Shown piece after piece: positions 53,101 to 61,580 of a stretch of DNA of 64,000 bases (position 1 is its first letter; each line of letters opens with the position of its first letter). The translations under genes and the position numbers were made by a program. The notes beneath the pieces are model-generated. The model saw nothing but the letters and a program-made list of their open reading frames with translations, had not been told where the DNA came from and made no database searches. Origin of the DNA: Clostridiaceae bacterium (GTDB lineage: Bacteria > Bacillota > Clostridia > Peptostreptococcales > Natronincolaceae); NCBI GenBank assembly GCA_018432235.1, contig JAHDLO010000016.1:62001-126000 (forward strand). Reading direction: 5' to 3'.

Positions 53101-53311
53101 CAAAATCACTTCTAAGGCTATCCTTGCTTCTGCTGCTGCCGGAGGCTTCACCGTAAAGGGCATAGCTGATGGCGTCGAATATGGTGGTCTTTCCTGCCCC
53201 TGTTGGCCCGGTGATCAGAAAGATATTCTTCCCCCTCAGCTCTGTAAAATCTACCATCTGAATACCTGCATAGGGGCCAAAGGCACTGATGGTCAGTCTT
53301 AAAGGTCTCAT
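50174..53311 (-). CDS. sbcC: DNA repair exonuclease subunit SbcC
   Basis: An SMC-like ATPase of 1045 residues, the usual size. N-terminal Walker A LITGPTGAGKTTIFDAISYALYG; long coiled coils (rich in Q, E, K, L) around the zinc hook GEACPVCGSTHHP near the middle; C-terminal signature KTLSGGESFKASLALALGLADV and Walker B VDTMFVDEGFGTLDPES. With SbcD it opens DNA hairpins and trims blocked ends. Its ATG overlaps the sbcD stop by four bases, so the subunits are translated together. Confidence 0.97.
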   Translation of the reverse strand: MRPLRLTISAFGPYAGIQMVDFTELRGKNIFLITGPTGAGKTTIFDAISYALYGEASGSSRSKDSLRSDFASEEALTYVELDFEIRGKTYRVKRIPQQERKKLRGEGTSLKNTEAELILPNGEIITRVTAVDEKIIDILGINKNQFRQIVMLPQGEFRRLIEADSQEREAIFRRIFGTEAFEAIQKRLEEEKKAIYRGISEGLTKRDTHVKNLEVGEDEALMGLITAKDHNIVEIIDKASGLIDRDEGLSKEIETELGKLALEQEATHKRIIESQEINRKILNRNALQAEYNNQLLKESEYQGQQQHLQLLRKALPIIELDTGYLQQVEKHRRLQQEYHAAMAKLEADKAAFTMASTTLKTQEDKAPEMKRLSEELAVQRAYEDKVKAYEVKQQGIASLQKELKDKEAALKQLRERLQQEKTQLESLQQRLKDIQATELQHQRLQQQQEEKNRGVQEIRELYKYTQQVITKKSTYQKESKLFEELDSNYKKTKGFYEAKEELFKRGQAGLLAAALEVGEACPVCGSTHHPSKAKTVAGIPTEADLKELKLKYDDIAAQRETKLSQLSSLNADVKGNLEELLARKEKLLPILGETALTLEENALQQHLTVIGQALSGELKGLETELKQKAALIKEKPNVEASIKQGEANIGKNENLLLELDKAYTNSYGRVKAEEELLISIEGEIPEKIRSLSKLQARLMGLEESHKAYEEALKRAQEAFNSCSSRLSSQQSSVELMGKGLEASDLELQQLKSKLDNRILAAGFDSYEAFNALKADEEKLKRLEEAINTYYQTLKSLKDRLELANGETSELKEANIEGLEAEAARLKEKRSQLEQMEKAYYTRITNNKKALNEINRINKALEREEERYGIVADLSKTANGDNTERITFERYVLAAYFDEIIAAANLRLVKMAGGRYLLKRKEEKGKGRGQEGLELEVFDHYTGRARHVKTLSGGESFKASLALALGLADVVQSYAGGISVDTMFVDEGFGTLDPESLDNAIQCLVDLQQSGRLVGIISHVPELKERLDVRLEITPAKEGSSVRFVI

Positions 53312-54513
53312 CTATTCCCCTCCCTTTCAACTGCTTCAATAACCTCAGAAATAACCGTGTACCTTCTGTCGTCCAATTCTTTACCGGTGATTACCCTATA
53401 AAACTCATCAAAGAGCACCAGTTTTGATTTTGTTTTGTAGCCAGCCGATGCAGCGGTTTTGCTTTCCTCCCGCATAGCATTGGTTTCCCTTGCAAGGCTC
53501 ATGATATTGGGGTATACAGCCCTCAGCTTGGATATTGGGTCCACCAGCTCCTCCTGATCCGTCAGTATTGCATGAATATAGTCCTGGAGGTTTGTCTCTG
53601 CATATGTAGCTGGATCTATCAGCTCCTTCAAGGGGCCCTTTATAATCCGCATATCTCTTCTAGGGCTTATCTCCCTATGGTCTATACTAACCTCACCATC
53701 GGCATCTATATTGACTAGGGTGAAGCCCTTTTTATGGTTGGTCTCCGAGAAGGAATATTTTAATAGTGAACCGGAGTATCTTATTCTGTCGTTGCCTATT
53801 TTCTGTGGCCCATGCAAATGCCCAAGGGCAGTGTAGTGAAAGCAGTCAAAATGTCTGCCATTAATCATATCCGTGCCACCGATGCTTAGGGGTCTTTCGG
53901 AATCTGAGGTTATGACCGCCTCAGCCGTAGTAACTGCCTGTCCTTCTTCTTCATTGCTTTCTTCCTGAAAATTGGTGATATAGCCGTGGGCCACCAAAAC
54001 ATTGATGCTGCCCGCCACCATGTCGCCCTTAATTTTCTGTATGATCTTCTGCATAGCAATGTCGTGGCTGGTAATTTCCTCATCCCCTAAAATATGCCTT
54101 AGCTCCTTGGGGTCTGTATAGGGCAGCAAATAAAAATTCACAGGGCCATGGGGCCCTTCTACCGTAACTCGCCGAGGCTCCTTGTCGAATTTTCCTGCGA
54201 TATATAGGCCATTCTTGTTCAATAGGCTGCTGCCAAAGGATAGCCGTTCAGCGCTATCGTGGTTTCCAGCTATGGCCAAAATCGGAATCTGAAGCTCCAA
54301 TAGCACAGTGTTGAAAATCCTATCCAAAAGCGCCACAGCTTCCACTGGAGGAATGCTCCTATCGTAAATATCTCCTGCAATGATTATAACATTGGGCTTC
54401 TCCTCCCTTGCCAAAGCTATCATTTGCTCTAAAGCATGCGCCTGATCCTCCAGCATGCTGAATTCATTTACAATCTTGCCTATATGCCAATCACCAGTGT
54501 GCAATATTTTCAT
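53308..54513 (-). CDS. sbcD: DNA repair exonuclease subunit SbcD
   Basis: Mre11-like nuclease of about 401 residues. Metallophosphoesterase motifs in order: LHTGDWHIGK, IIIAGDIYDRSIPP, LAIAGNHDSAERL, LVAHGYI and TALGHLHGPQ. The ATG at 54513 is chosen because the GGGGGG ribosome binding site is seven bases away; an ATG two codons earlier is too close. It overlaps sbcC by four bases. Nothing odd in length or motifs. Confidence 0.97.
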   Translation of the reverse strand: MKILHTGDWHIGKIVNEFSMLEDQAHALEQMIALAREEKPNVIIIAGDIYDRSIPPVEAVALLDRIFNTVLLELQIPILAIAGNHDSAERLSFGSSLLNKNGLYIAGKFDKEPRRVTVEGPHGPVNFYLLPYTDPKELRHILGDEEITSHDIAMQKIIQKIKGDMVAGSINVLVAHGYITNFQEESNEEEGQAVTTAEAVITSDSERPLSIGGTDMINGRHFDCFHYTALGHLHGPQKIGNDRIRYSGSLLKYSFSETNHKKGFTLVNIDADGEVSIDHREISPRRDMRIIKGPLKELIDPATYAETNLQDYIHAILTDQEELVDPISKLRAVYPNIMSLARETNAMREESKTAASAGYKTKSKLVLFDEFYRVITGKELDDRRYTVISEVIEAVEREGNR

Positions 54514-54577
54514 TACCATGCCCCCCTGACCTATTTCGTCGAGTTAATCTATATACTATAATTCGAAATTCTACCTA

Positions 54578-54618
54578 ACTATCCTTCATTATAACTAAAA
54601 TTCCATTGGTTTCATACG
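54578..54618. repeat. 41-bp direct repeat, left copy
   Basis: Starts ACTATCCTTCATTATAACTA and ends GGTTTCATACG. The same 41 bases with one change occur at 55762-55802. The rest of 54514-54907 is AT-rich and without a gene. Confidence 0.9.
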
Positions 54619-54907
54619 TTTATCTCGAATCCATCCATTCCATATTGCAATCTTACGAGAGTCCCATTGAAAGTCTATCCTCTATGCCATGCCAGTAGGT
54701 TTTCAAATACTCTTCAATAGAAACAGTACTAAATACCTGTGTACTTTTTAGATCAGTAGCTTATAATTGAATAATACATTTATTTCAATATAATACAATG
54801 TTTACTAGGTAGATAGGTTGACTTATGTTTTTGTTAGCATATTCATTTCTTAACACTTACATATAGCATTTGCCTTATATGATCAATTAACTTATGGAGG
54901 ATGACTT

Positions 54908-55612
54908 ATGAATGAACTAAGCACAATGTCACTACTAGAACAATGGGAACTCTCAGAACAGGAGAAAATTGAAGAGCAATCAATTAAGCTGAGTCAGAAG
55001 GTTTATAAAGTACATATACCAATTACTTTTTTGGTTACTGTCGGCCTATTGGTAGCTCTTGGTATTTTTGTAGGTGCATCTTTGCAGCAAATATTAAAGA
55101 TCCATTTTATTGCTGGATTGATACTATCTTCAGTAACTGCATTGATATTAGTGAGTATTAGCAATAAGAAAAGGCTTATTAAAAGCTTTACAACGCAACT
55201 AAAAAAAGAGATAGATACATTAGAAAATGACGAGGAAAAAATGAATTTTGCAAAAGATATGTTGGAGAATGGAGATTTTAATGTATATGCCTACACTCAC
55301 TTCGTGAATGACTTAAGAGTATTATTTGGTGAACGCTTCATATTACAAAAGGATACTGGATTTTATATCTTAATAGATACGCAGAAAGTTGAAGGGATAT
55401 CGACAGAAAAAGATGCCTTTGACAGAAGCAGTTATTCGGTTATTAATTTTCACTATCCTTCATCAAGTAAAATAAGTAAGTTTTTCAAAAACAATATCAA
55501 GATTATGAAATTTATTAAAAGTACGGATAGAGATGAAGTTTTTAAAAGGATACAGGACAAATATAATATGCCATTGGTTCAGACATATAAAAAAAGCAGC
55601 GGTATGAGATAA
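54908..55612 (+). CDS. Uncharacterised membrane protein between direct repeats
   Basis: A 234-residue protein I do not recognise. An acidic N-terminal part (LLEQWELSEQEKIEEQSIKL) precedes two adjacent membrane helices (ITFLVTVGLLVALGIFVGAS; FIAGLILSSVTALILVSI), followed by a charged cytosolic domain of about 150 residues with a conserved-looking hydrophobic core (YAYTHFVNDLRVLFGERFIL; SVINFHYPSSS). TGGAGG precedes the ATG. More AT-rich than sbcCD beside it and flanked by 41-bp direct repeats, hints of acquisition. A strong terminator follows. Function unknown. Confidence 0.75.
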   Translation: MNELSTMSLLEQWELSEQEKIEEQSIKLSQKVYKVHIPITFLVTVGLLVALGIFVGASLQQILKIHFIAGLILSSVTALILVSISNKKRLIKSFTTQLKKEIDTLENDEEKMNFAKDMLENGDFNVYAYTHFVNDLRVLFGERFILQKDTGFYILIDTQKVEGISTEKDAFDRSSYSVINFHYPSSSKISKFFKNNIKIMKFIKSTDRDEVFKRIQDKYNMPLVQTYKKSSGMR

Positions 55613-55631
55613 GGGATATGTCTACTGAAAT

Positions 55632-55685
55632 AGGGAGGGACCTGACTTGCATTTTGTCGAATGCAAATTGGGGCCCTCCCTTTTT
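55632..55685 (+). terminator. Terminator after the 54908-55612 gene
   Basis: GGGAGGG.CC pairs with GG.CCCTCCC, with an internal TTGCATT/AATGCAA stem, then TTTTT. It lies 20 bases after the stop codon. Confidence 0.88.
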
Positions 55686-55761
55686 CAGCACATTACAATA
55701 GCTCCATTTCAAAAGGGTGGTGCTAAATACTGGGTCAAGTAAAGTCTCATTTTGCCACCTT

Positions 55762-55802
55762 ACTATCCTTCATTATAACTAAAGTTCCATTGGTTTCATA
55801 CG
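55762..55802. repeat. 41-bp direct repeat, right copy
   Basis: Matches 54578-54618 with one substitution (AAAGTTCC for AAAATTCC). The two copies bracket the unknown membrane protein gene at a distance of about 1.14 kb. Confidence 0.9.
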
Positions 55803-55962
55803 ACATAATTTATTCAAAAAGGACAGCGCTGATTTGATTTTTGTGGAATTAAACCAGGTCCGTCCTTTTCGACAGATTTTCACAGCGCCATGTATAAGCA
55901 GGGTTTCTAAGTTGAAGGTGTCAAACAAAGCGTCCCCGTGGCACGACCTTCAGGTAGCAATC

Positions 55963-56225
55963 TTATTCTCCAAATCCGTTGTTAAATAACTTCATTATGC
56001 CTTCAAGGGCTTCCTCTTCGTCTTCACCCACTGCTTCTAAAATGATTTCATCACCCTTCCTTCCAGCCATACTCAAGATACCTATGATACTTTTGGCATT
56101 ATAAAACTTTTCCCCTTAATGAGCTTGATTTCAGATTTAAAAACCTCGGCTTTCTTTACAAGTAGGCTGGCTGGCCTCGCATGTATGCCCGCCTCATTGA
56201 TAATCGTGATTTTGTGTTGTGCCAT
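55963..56225 (-). pseudogene. HPr-family gene with a frameshift
   Basis: From the ATG at 56225 the frame reads MAQHKITIINEAGIHARPAS and continues to about residue 38 (SEIKLIKG), then shifts: the correct continuation EKFYNAKSIIGILSMAGRKG and a long acidic tail ending NNGFGE with TAA at 55963 is in another frame. A single missing base near 56107-56116 (a run of C on the plus strand) explains it. His15 and the serine of KSIIGIL are retained. It would be an 87-residue HPr or Crh-like protein if intact. Could be a sequencing error in the homopolymer. It follows the AEC permease gene by about 50 bases. Confidence 0.85.
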
Positions 56226-56277
56226 TGTCCTTCTCCTCCTTGCTTAATCTTGTCTTAATTTTTAGTAAGTTGCTTAG

Positions 56278-57189
56278 CTACCATATATTCATAGCCACTG
56301 TTAATATGGCAGGAATTGATATAATTGATAATAAGGTGGATAGGGAAATAATCTGTGCGCCATAGGAATAATCTGCATTATAATGCTGTGTAAACATTGC
56401 CATGACTACCCCAGAGGGGGCAGCACTGGCAATCAGCAGCACCATTTTTAATGTTTCATATTGATTTGGAATTAGCTTTAAAGCAAATACGATTGTTGTT
56501 GGAATGATAATTAGTTTAATCAAACAGGTTTTATAAGCCATTTTTCCTTTAAAGATAGATGTCAACGGGGCTTCTGCAATATAAGAGCCTAAGATGAACA
56601 TGGCCAAAGGGGTATTCAAATTTGCCACTATCCTAATGCTATCTGATAGGGCACTGGGCAAGGTCCACGGGAAAATAAAGATCAGTAGTCCGATGCCAAG
56701 ACCTTTGAATGCAGGGGTGGTCAATATTTTTTTTAGGCTAAAGGAATCCCGCTGTCCAGAAATTAGATAGATACCATAGGTCCACGAGTAAATGTTGTAG
56801 GCTACAATTACCATAGTAAGGTAAAATACTGCACCGGTTCCCAGTAGTCCTTGTACCAAAGGTATGCCGAAAAATCCTACATTTGGGAATGCTGCTGGAA
56901 ATTGCTCCAACCGATTTCCTTTTCCTAAAAATAATCTGGCTATGATGAATCCAATCCCCAAAACAATTAGTCCTAGGCATAGGGCCAAGCCCAACTCCTT
57001 TAATTTCAATAGGGAAAATTCGATATTAAAGGCATTGATAATAACCATTGGCGTTATAGTTTTTAACAGCATATTAGAAACCTGTTTGCTTCCCTGCTTG
57101 TCTAATACTCTTCTTTTAATCAAAAAATATCCAAAGGCCATCAATAAAAACATGATTAAAATCTGGTTTAGTATAATATTAATTCCCAT
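56278..57189 (-). CDS. AEC-family (auxin efflux carrier-like) permease
   Basis: A 303-residue carrier with about ten helices. INIILNQILIMFLLMAFGYF begins the first; FPNVGFFGIPLVQGLLGTGAVF is the family's conserved NxGFxGxP motif, and SAAPSGVVMAMFTQHYNAD the second-half counterpart. Bacterial members move malate, malonate or other organic acids. GAGGTG precedes the ATG. Followed by the frameshifted HPr gene, possibly cotranscribed. Substrate unknown. Confidence 0.92.
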   Translation of the reverse strand: MGINIILNQILIMFLLMAFGYFLIKRRVLDKQGSKQVSNMLLKTITPMVIINAFNIEFSLLKLKELGLALCLGLIVLGIGFIIARLFLGKGNRLEQFPAAFPNVGFFGIPLVQGLLGTGAVFYLTMVIVAYNIYSWTYGIYLISGQRDSFSLKKILTTPAFKGLGIGLLIFIFPWTLPSALSDSIRIVANLNTPLAMFILGSYIAEAPLTSIFKGKMAYKTCLIKLIIIPTTIVFALKLIPNQYETLKMVLLIASAAPSGVVMAMFTQHYNADYSYGAQIISLSTLLSIISIPAILTVAMNIW

Positions 57190-57296
57190 AAAGTCACCTC
57201 AACATTAGTGTTATGCTTGCTTCATTGAAAAAGATTCAATAATCATGTCTCTGCAAGCCCTATCCTTTCCTTTAATTGACTATTTAATAAAAAATC

Positions 57297-57330
57297 GAAG
57301 GTGAAAAACATTCTCAGCCTTTTCACCTTC
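57297..57330 (-). terminator. Terminator of the beta-glucoside PTS operon
   Basis: GAAGGTGAAAA and TTTTCACCTTC form a perfect 11-base stem, followed on the minus strand by GATTTTTTATT. It lies 15 bases after the stop of the small gene at 57345. Confidence 0.9.
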
Positions 57331-57344
57331 TTAAACGCCCTATG

Positions 57345-57557
57345 TCAGCCTTCAGTCACTACATTAAAGTAGATGGCACTCAGCTCCTTATTTTTTTTAC
57401 AAAGCTTCTTCAGCTTTTCAGCAAAGGCCTGATCAGCTTCCTCTGTGGGATTTTCAAAATATAGCTTCATCCCACTGGTTTTTAAATAAATTAAGCCTGC
57501 TTCCTCTGCTACTTTTTGAAATATTTCCTTTTTTAAAGGTGCATTGATTACAATCAT
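57345..57557 (-). CDS. Small protein at the end of the beta-glucoside operon, unknown
   Basis: About 70 residues from the ATG at 57557 (AAAGGAGTG upstream; an earlier frame start has none). Sequence: MIVINAPLKKEIFQKVAEEA, a hydrophobic-then-charged middle (GMKLYFENPTEEADQAF) and a lysine-rich helix (KKLCKKNKELSA). Soluble, probably alpha/beta. I do not recognise a family. It follows the GH1 gene by 33 bases and is before the operon terminator, so it is very likely cotranscribed with licR-PTS genes. Confidence 0.65.
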   Translation of the reverse strand: MIVINAPLKKEIFQKVAEEAGLIYLKTSGMKLYFENPTEEADQAFAEKLKKLCKKNKELSAIYFNVVTEG

Positions 57558-57590
57558 ATTGCCACTCCTTTGCTCATTAATCACCAGAAT

Positions 57591-59078
<1,488 letters not shown>

Positions 59079-59136
59079 TTACGTTCGTTAATGGATTTAT
59101 TTAAAATGGCTTACTTTAAATATTTCCTTTCTATTG

Positions 59137-59496
59137 TTACCAGTTGAAAATCAGCCTTGAGAGCTTAGCAATAAATACGATAGTGACGAAGGTCCATAGG
59201 TATTTTTCCGTTTTATTAAAGGTTGAGTGTCTATACCATACTCGGTATATCCCGTAGGGCGGCAATAAAATCAAACAAATGTAGGTAAGGAATCTGGCCC
59301 TGGAAAAGATCGTTTCAAGCTGCCGGGTGCTTTCCTCTCTTCTTAAGGCTTCTTGGCTTTCCAGCTTTTCCAATTTCATTCTATTACCTTCACTCATATT
59401 CGCCTTATTAAAAACAGACTTAAAATGCCGATGCTTTTTTACTTTTTTGTTGTTTTTATTTCCGCCCCTTTGATTTTTCATGGGAAATATCATCAC
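59137..59496 (-). CDS. Small membrane protein in the PTS operon, unknown
   Basis: About 119 residues or fewer. A very basic N-terminus (NQRGGNKNNKKVKKHRHFK) and a helical acidic-basic stretch (KLEKLESQEALRREESTRQ) precede two membrane helices (FLTYICLILLPPYGIYRVWY; YLWTFVTIVFIAKLSRLIF). Start uncertain: GTG at 59496, ATG at 59493 or ATG at 59481; AGGAG is close to all. Located between PTS IIC and GH1, so cotranscribed. I know no family for it. Confidence 0.6.
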   Translation of the reverse strand: MMIFPMKNQRGGNKNNKKVKKHRHFKSVFNKANMSEGNRMKLEKLESQEALRREESTRQLETIFSRARFLTYICLILLPPYGIYRVWYRHSTFNKTEKYLWTFVTIVFIAKLSRLIFNW

Positions 59497-59532
59497 TCCT
59501 AGGCTATCATTGATTTGGCTTCAAATTAATGC

Positions 59533-60858
59533 TTAAACACTTTCCTCTATTTCATTGGCTTCTATCTGCCTATTTGCAACAATAACAAATGGACTGTAAA
59601 TGACTGCCGCAATTAAAATCACTAATAGCTGGGTAACCACAGCCCCCATGCTTCCTCCTGATGCAAGAAAGGCTTGAATACCTACCGGAGTTGTCCAGGG
59701 GGCATTTACCACGAAGCGGCCGGCAAAGCCAATAGATGTCATAAAATAGCCAAAGGCGGAGGTGATTACCGGAGTCAGCATAAATGGAATGGCCAGCAAT
59801 GGGTTTAATACAATGGGAAGACCAAAGACAAGGGGCTCATTGATATTAAAGATAGCGCAAGGGATGGCCAGCTTTCCAATGGCTTTAAAGTCTTTTCTTT
59901 TAGAAAACAAGAAGATTGCTATGAGCAGTCCCCCAGTGACCCCTGCTCCCGTAACTGTGGCATAATTGCTTAAGAAGGGTCTGCTGATAATATTGGGAAT
60001 TGCTTGACCCGCAGCATAAGCCGCTTCATTCTGTGCCAGGGCTGCAATTAAAATTGGTTCTGAGACAGCCTTTAAGGTTTGCGTACCATGGATACCAAAT
60101 ACCCATAGAAGAGTTGACATAAATACGAATAGCATAAATCCCGGCAATCCAGTCAAAACACTGCTTAGGGGCGCTTGAACAAACCTAGCGATGGCATCAA
60201 ATAATGTCATACCCACCCCTAGCTCAAATATCATGCCAATACCGGAGATGGCAACAATAGTTATGGTAGCAGGAAATAAGACTTCAAAGGATCTCGCCAC
60301 GTTGCCGGGTACACTGTCTGGCATAGAAATCTTCAGTTTTTTGTTTTTAACTAAACGGCAATATATCTCTGTGGCGGCAATGGCAGAAAACATACCTACA
60401 AATAACCCCTGGGCATTAGTATAACTGCTTGCCAAAACATTCCTGACAGTAATGGCTTCTCCGCCAGCGCTGGTAACAATTATTGATGTGGCACAAAGGG
60501 AAATATAGGCACCTAATGCCACCAGGGGTAAGCCCTTATCATTAATGTCGTAGGCTTCACCTAATTCAGTAGCCAGCAGGATAACAATTCCTATAGCCAA
60601 GAAATTCATGGTGGCATAATTGGCTGCTGAAAACATTGGTTCAAGATTAGATAAAAACTCTAGCCCAGGAATATTTGCCAAGCTCATGAATCCTTCCCGT
60701 GTGCTGGTAACAACATTGGTAAATAACGTACAGAATGACCCGACAATAATGATAGGCAATAAATTCATGAAACTGTTTCTGATTGCAGCTAAATGACGCT
60801 GGCCATTCATTGCGGTTGCAACTGCTAGCATACCATTCATAAATCTTTCTTTCATCAT
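59533..60858 (-). CDS. licC: PTS IIC component, cellobiose/beta-glucoside family
   Basis: Membrane channel of 440-odd residues. AVATAMNGQRHLAAIRNSFM at the start, LLWVFGIHGTQTLKAVSEP and the substrate-site FNINEPLVFGLPIVLNPLLA are family signatures. Shares family with the IIC at 10537-11808 but is clearly a different paralogue. GGGGAGAGTTG precedes the ATG at 60858; another ATG follows directly. Part of a complete LicABC-type permease for beta-glucosides such as cellobiose or lichenan oligosaccharides. Confidence 0.95.
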   Translation of the reverse strand: MMKERFMNGMLAVATAMNGQRHLAAIRNSFMNLLPIIIVGSFCTLFTNVVTSTREGFMSLANIPGLEFLSNLEPMFSAANYATMNFLAIGIVILLATELGEAYDINDKGLPLVALGAYISLCATSIIVTSAGGEAITVRNVLASSYTNAQGLFVGMFSAIAATEIYCRLVKNKKLKISMPDSVPGNVARSFEVLFPATITIVAISGIGMIFELGVGMTLFDAIARFVQAPLSSVLTGLPGFMLFVFMSTLLWVFGIHGTQTLKAVSEPILIAALAQNEAAYAAGQAIPNIISRPFLSNYATVTGAGVTGGLLIAIFLFSKRKDFKAIGKLAIPCAIFNINEPLVFGLPIVLNPLLAIPFMLTPVITSAFGYFMTSIGFAGRFVVNAPWTTPVGIQAFLASGGSMGAVVTQLLVILIAAVIYSPFVIVANRQIEANEIEESV

Positions 60859-60920
60859 CAACTCTCCCCTTTATTCATTTATTTTTTATTTCAAAGGATT
60901 TCCTTTTAAACATCTTTATG

Positions 60921-61223
60921 TTAGTCTCCCAATAGCTTTTTGGCAGAATCTAACACCCCTTTACCATCCATCCTTCCGTACATTGTCATGTCAATGACCA
61001 TCACTATTTTTTCCGGATATTGCCCTTTAATCTTCTTCTCTTGGAAACGGATTTGGGGTCCCAAAAGAATAATATCTGCACCTGGCGCCTTCTGGCTTAG
61101 TGAGGCTAGATTATAGGCTTCAATTTGACACTGATATCCTTCCTCTTCAGCTGCTTTTTTCATTTTGTTGACCAATAAACTGGTTGACATGCCTTGGGAA
61201 CAAAACAGTATAATTTTTCTCAT
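60921..61223 (-). CDS. licB: PTS IIB component, cellobiose/beta-glucoside family
   Basis: A 100-residue phosphocarrier. Cys8 in ILFCSQGMSTSLLVNKM is the phosphorylated residue; DIILLGPQIRFQEKKI and the end TMYGRMDGKGVLDSAKKL are typical. GAAGGGAGG precedes the ATG. Takes phosphate from the IIA encoded 28 bases upstream and passes it to the sugar during import by the IIC at 59533-60858. Confidence 0.95.
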   Translation of the reverse strand: MRKIILFCSQGMSTSLLVNKMKKAAEEEGYQCQIEAYNLASLSQKAPGADIILLGPQIRFQEKKIKGQYPEKIVMVIDMTMYGRMDGKGVLDSAKKLLGD

Positions 61224-61250
61224 CTTTATATCCTCCCTTCAATAAAATGA

Positions 61251-61580
61251 TTATATTTTTTCACAAAGAATTTCATATAGATTAATGAATTGCTCTGCCA
61301 TATCCCTGGCGGTTACTGCCATGGAAAAATGATCCTGGGCATGGACTAAAATAATATTAACTTCCACCTTATTACCCTGGGCCTCCTGGTTGATCATGCT
61401 GGTTTGACAATCGTGAGCTTCATTCATTTTTCCCTCCGATAGCTCCAGGTAATTTCTGGCCTCCTTAAAATTAAATCCCTTTGCCTCCTCTATTGCCATC
61501 ATTGCATAATTTTTTGCATCTCCCGCCTTTAGGATAATCTCAAAGGCCAACTCATACTTTTTCTCATTGCTGTCTTTCAT
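61251..61580 (-). CDS. licA: PTS IIA component, lactose/cellobiose family
   Basis: A 109-residue helical phosphocarrier with the phosphorylation motif HAQDH (His80/His84), preceded by INQEAQGNKVEVNIILV. Its ATG lies inside the end of the licR gene (17-base overlap), with GGAGGGGATTTGG as ribosome binding site, so expression is tied to that of the activator. Feeds the IIB at 60921-61223. Confidence 0.95.
   Translation of the reverse strand: MKDSNEKKYELAFEIILKAGDAKNYAMMAIEEAKGFNFKEARNYLELSEGKMNEAHDCQTSMINQEAQGNKVEVNIILVHAQDHFSMAVTARDMAEQFINLYEILCEKI

Larger units (their letters stand above)
55613..55962. other. Non-coding stretch with terminator, repeat and hairpin
   Basis: Holds the terminator at 55632, the right 41-bp repeat at 55762 and a long-loop hairpin (AAAAGGAC at 55817 with GTCCTTTT at 55862). 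No gene seen. Confidence 0.6.

Noticed and set aside
50174..53311. Open frames antisense to sbcC, mutS2-like, topB and osmC
   Set aside because: They are shadows of strongly supported genes with no ribosome binding sites or domains.
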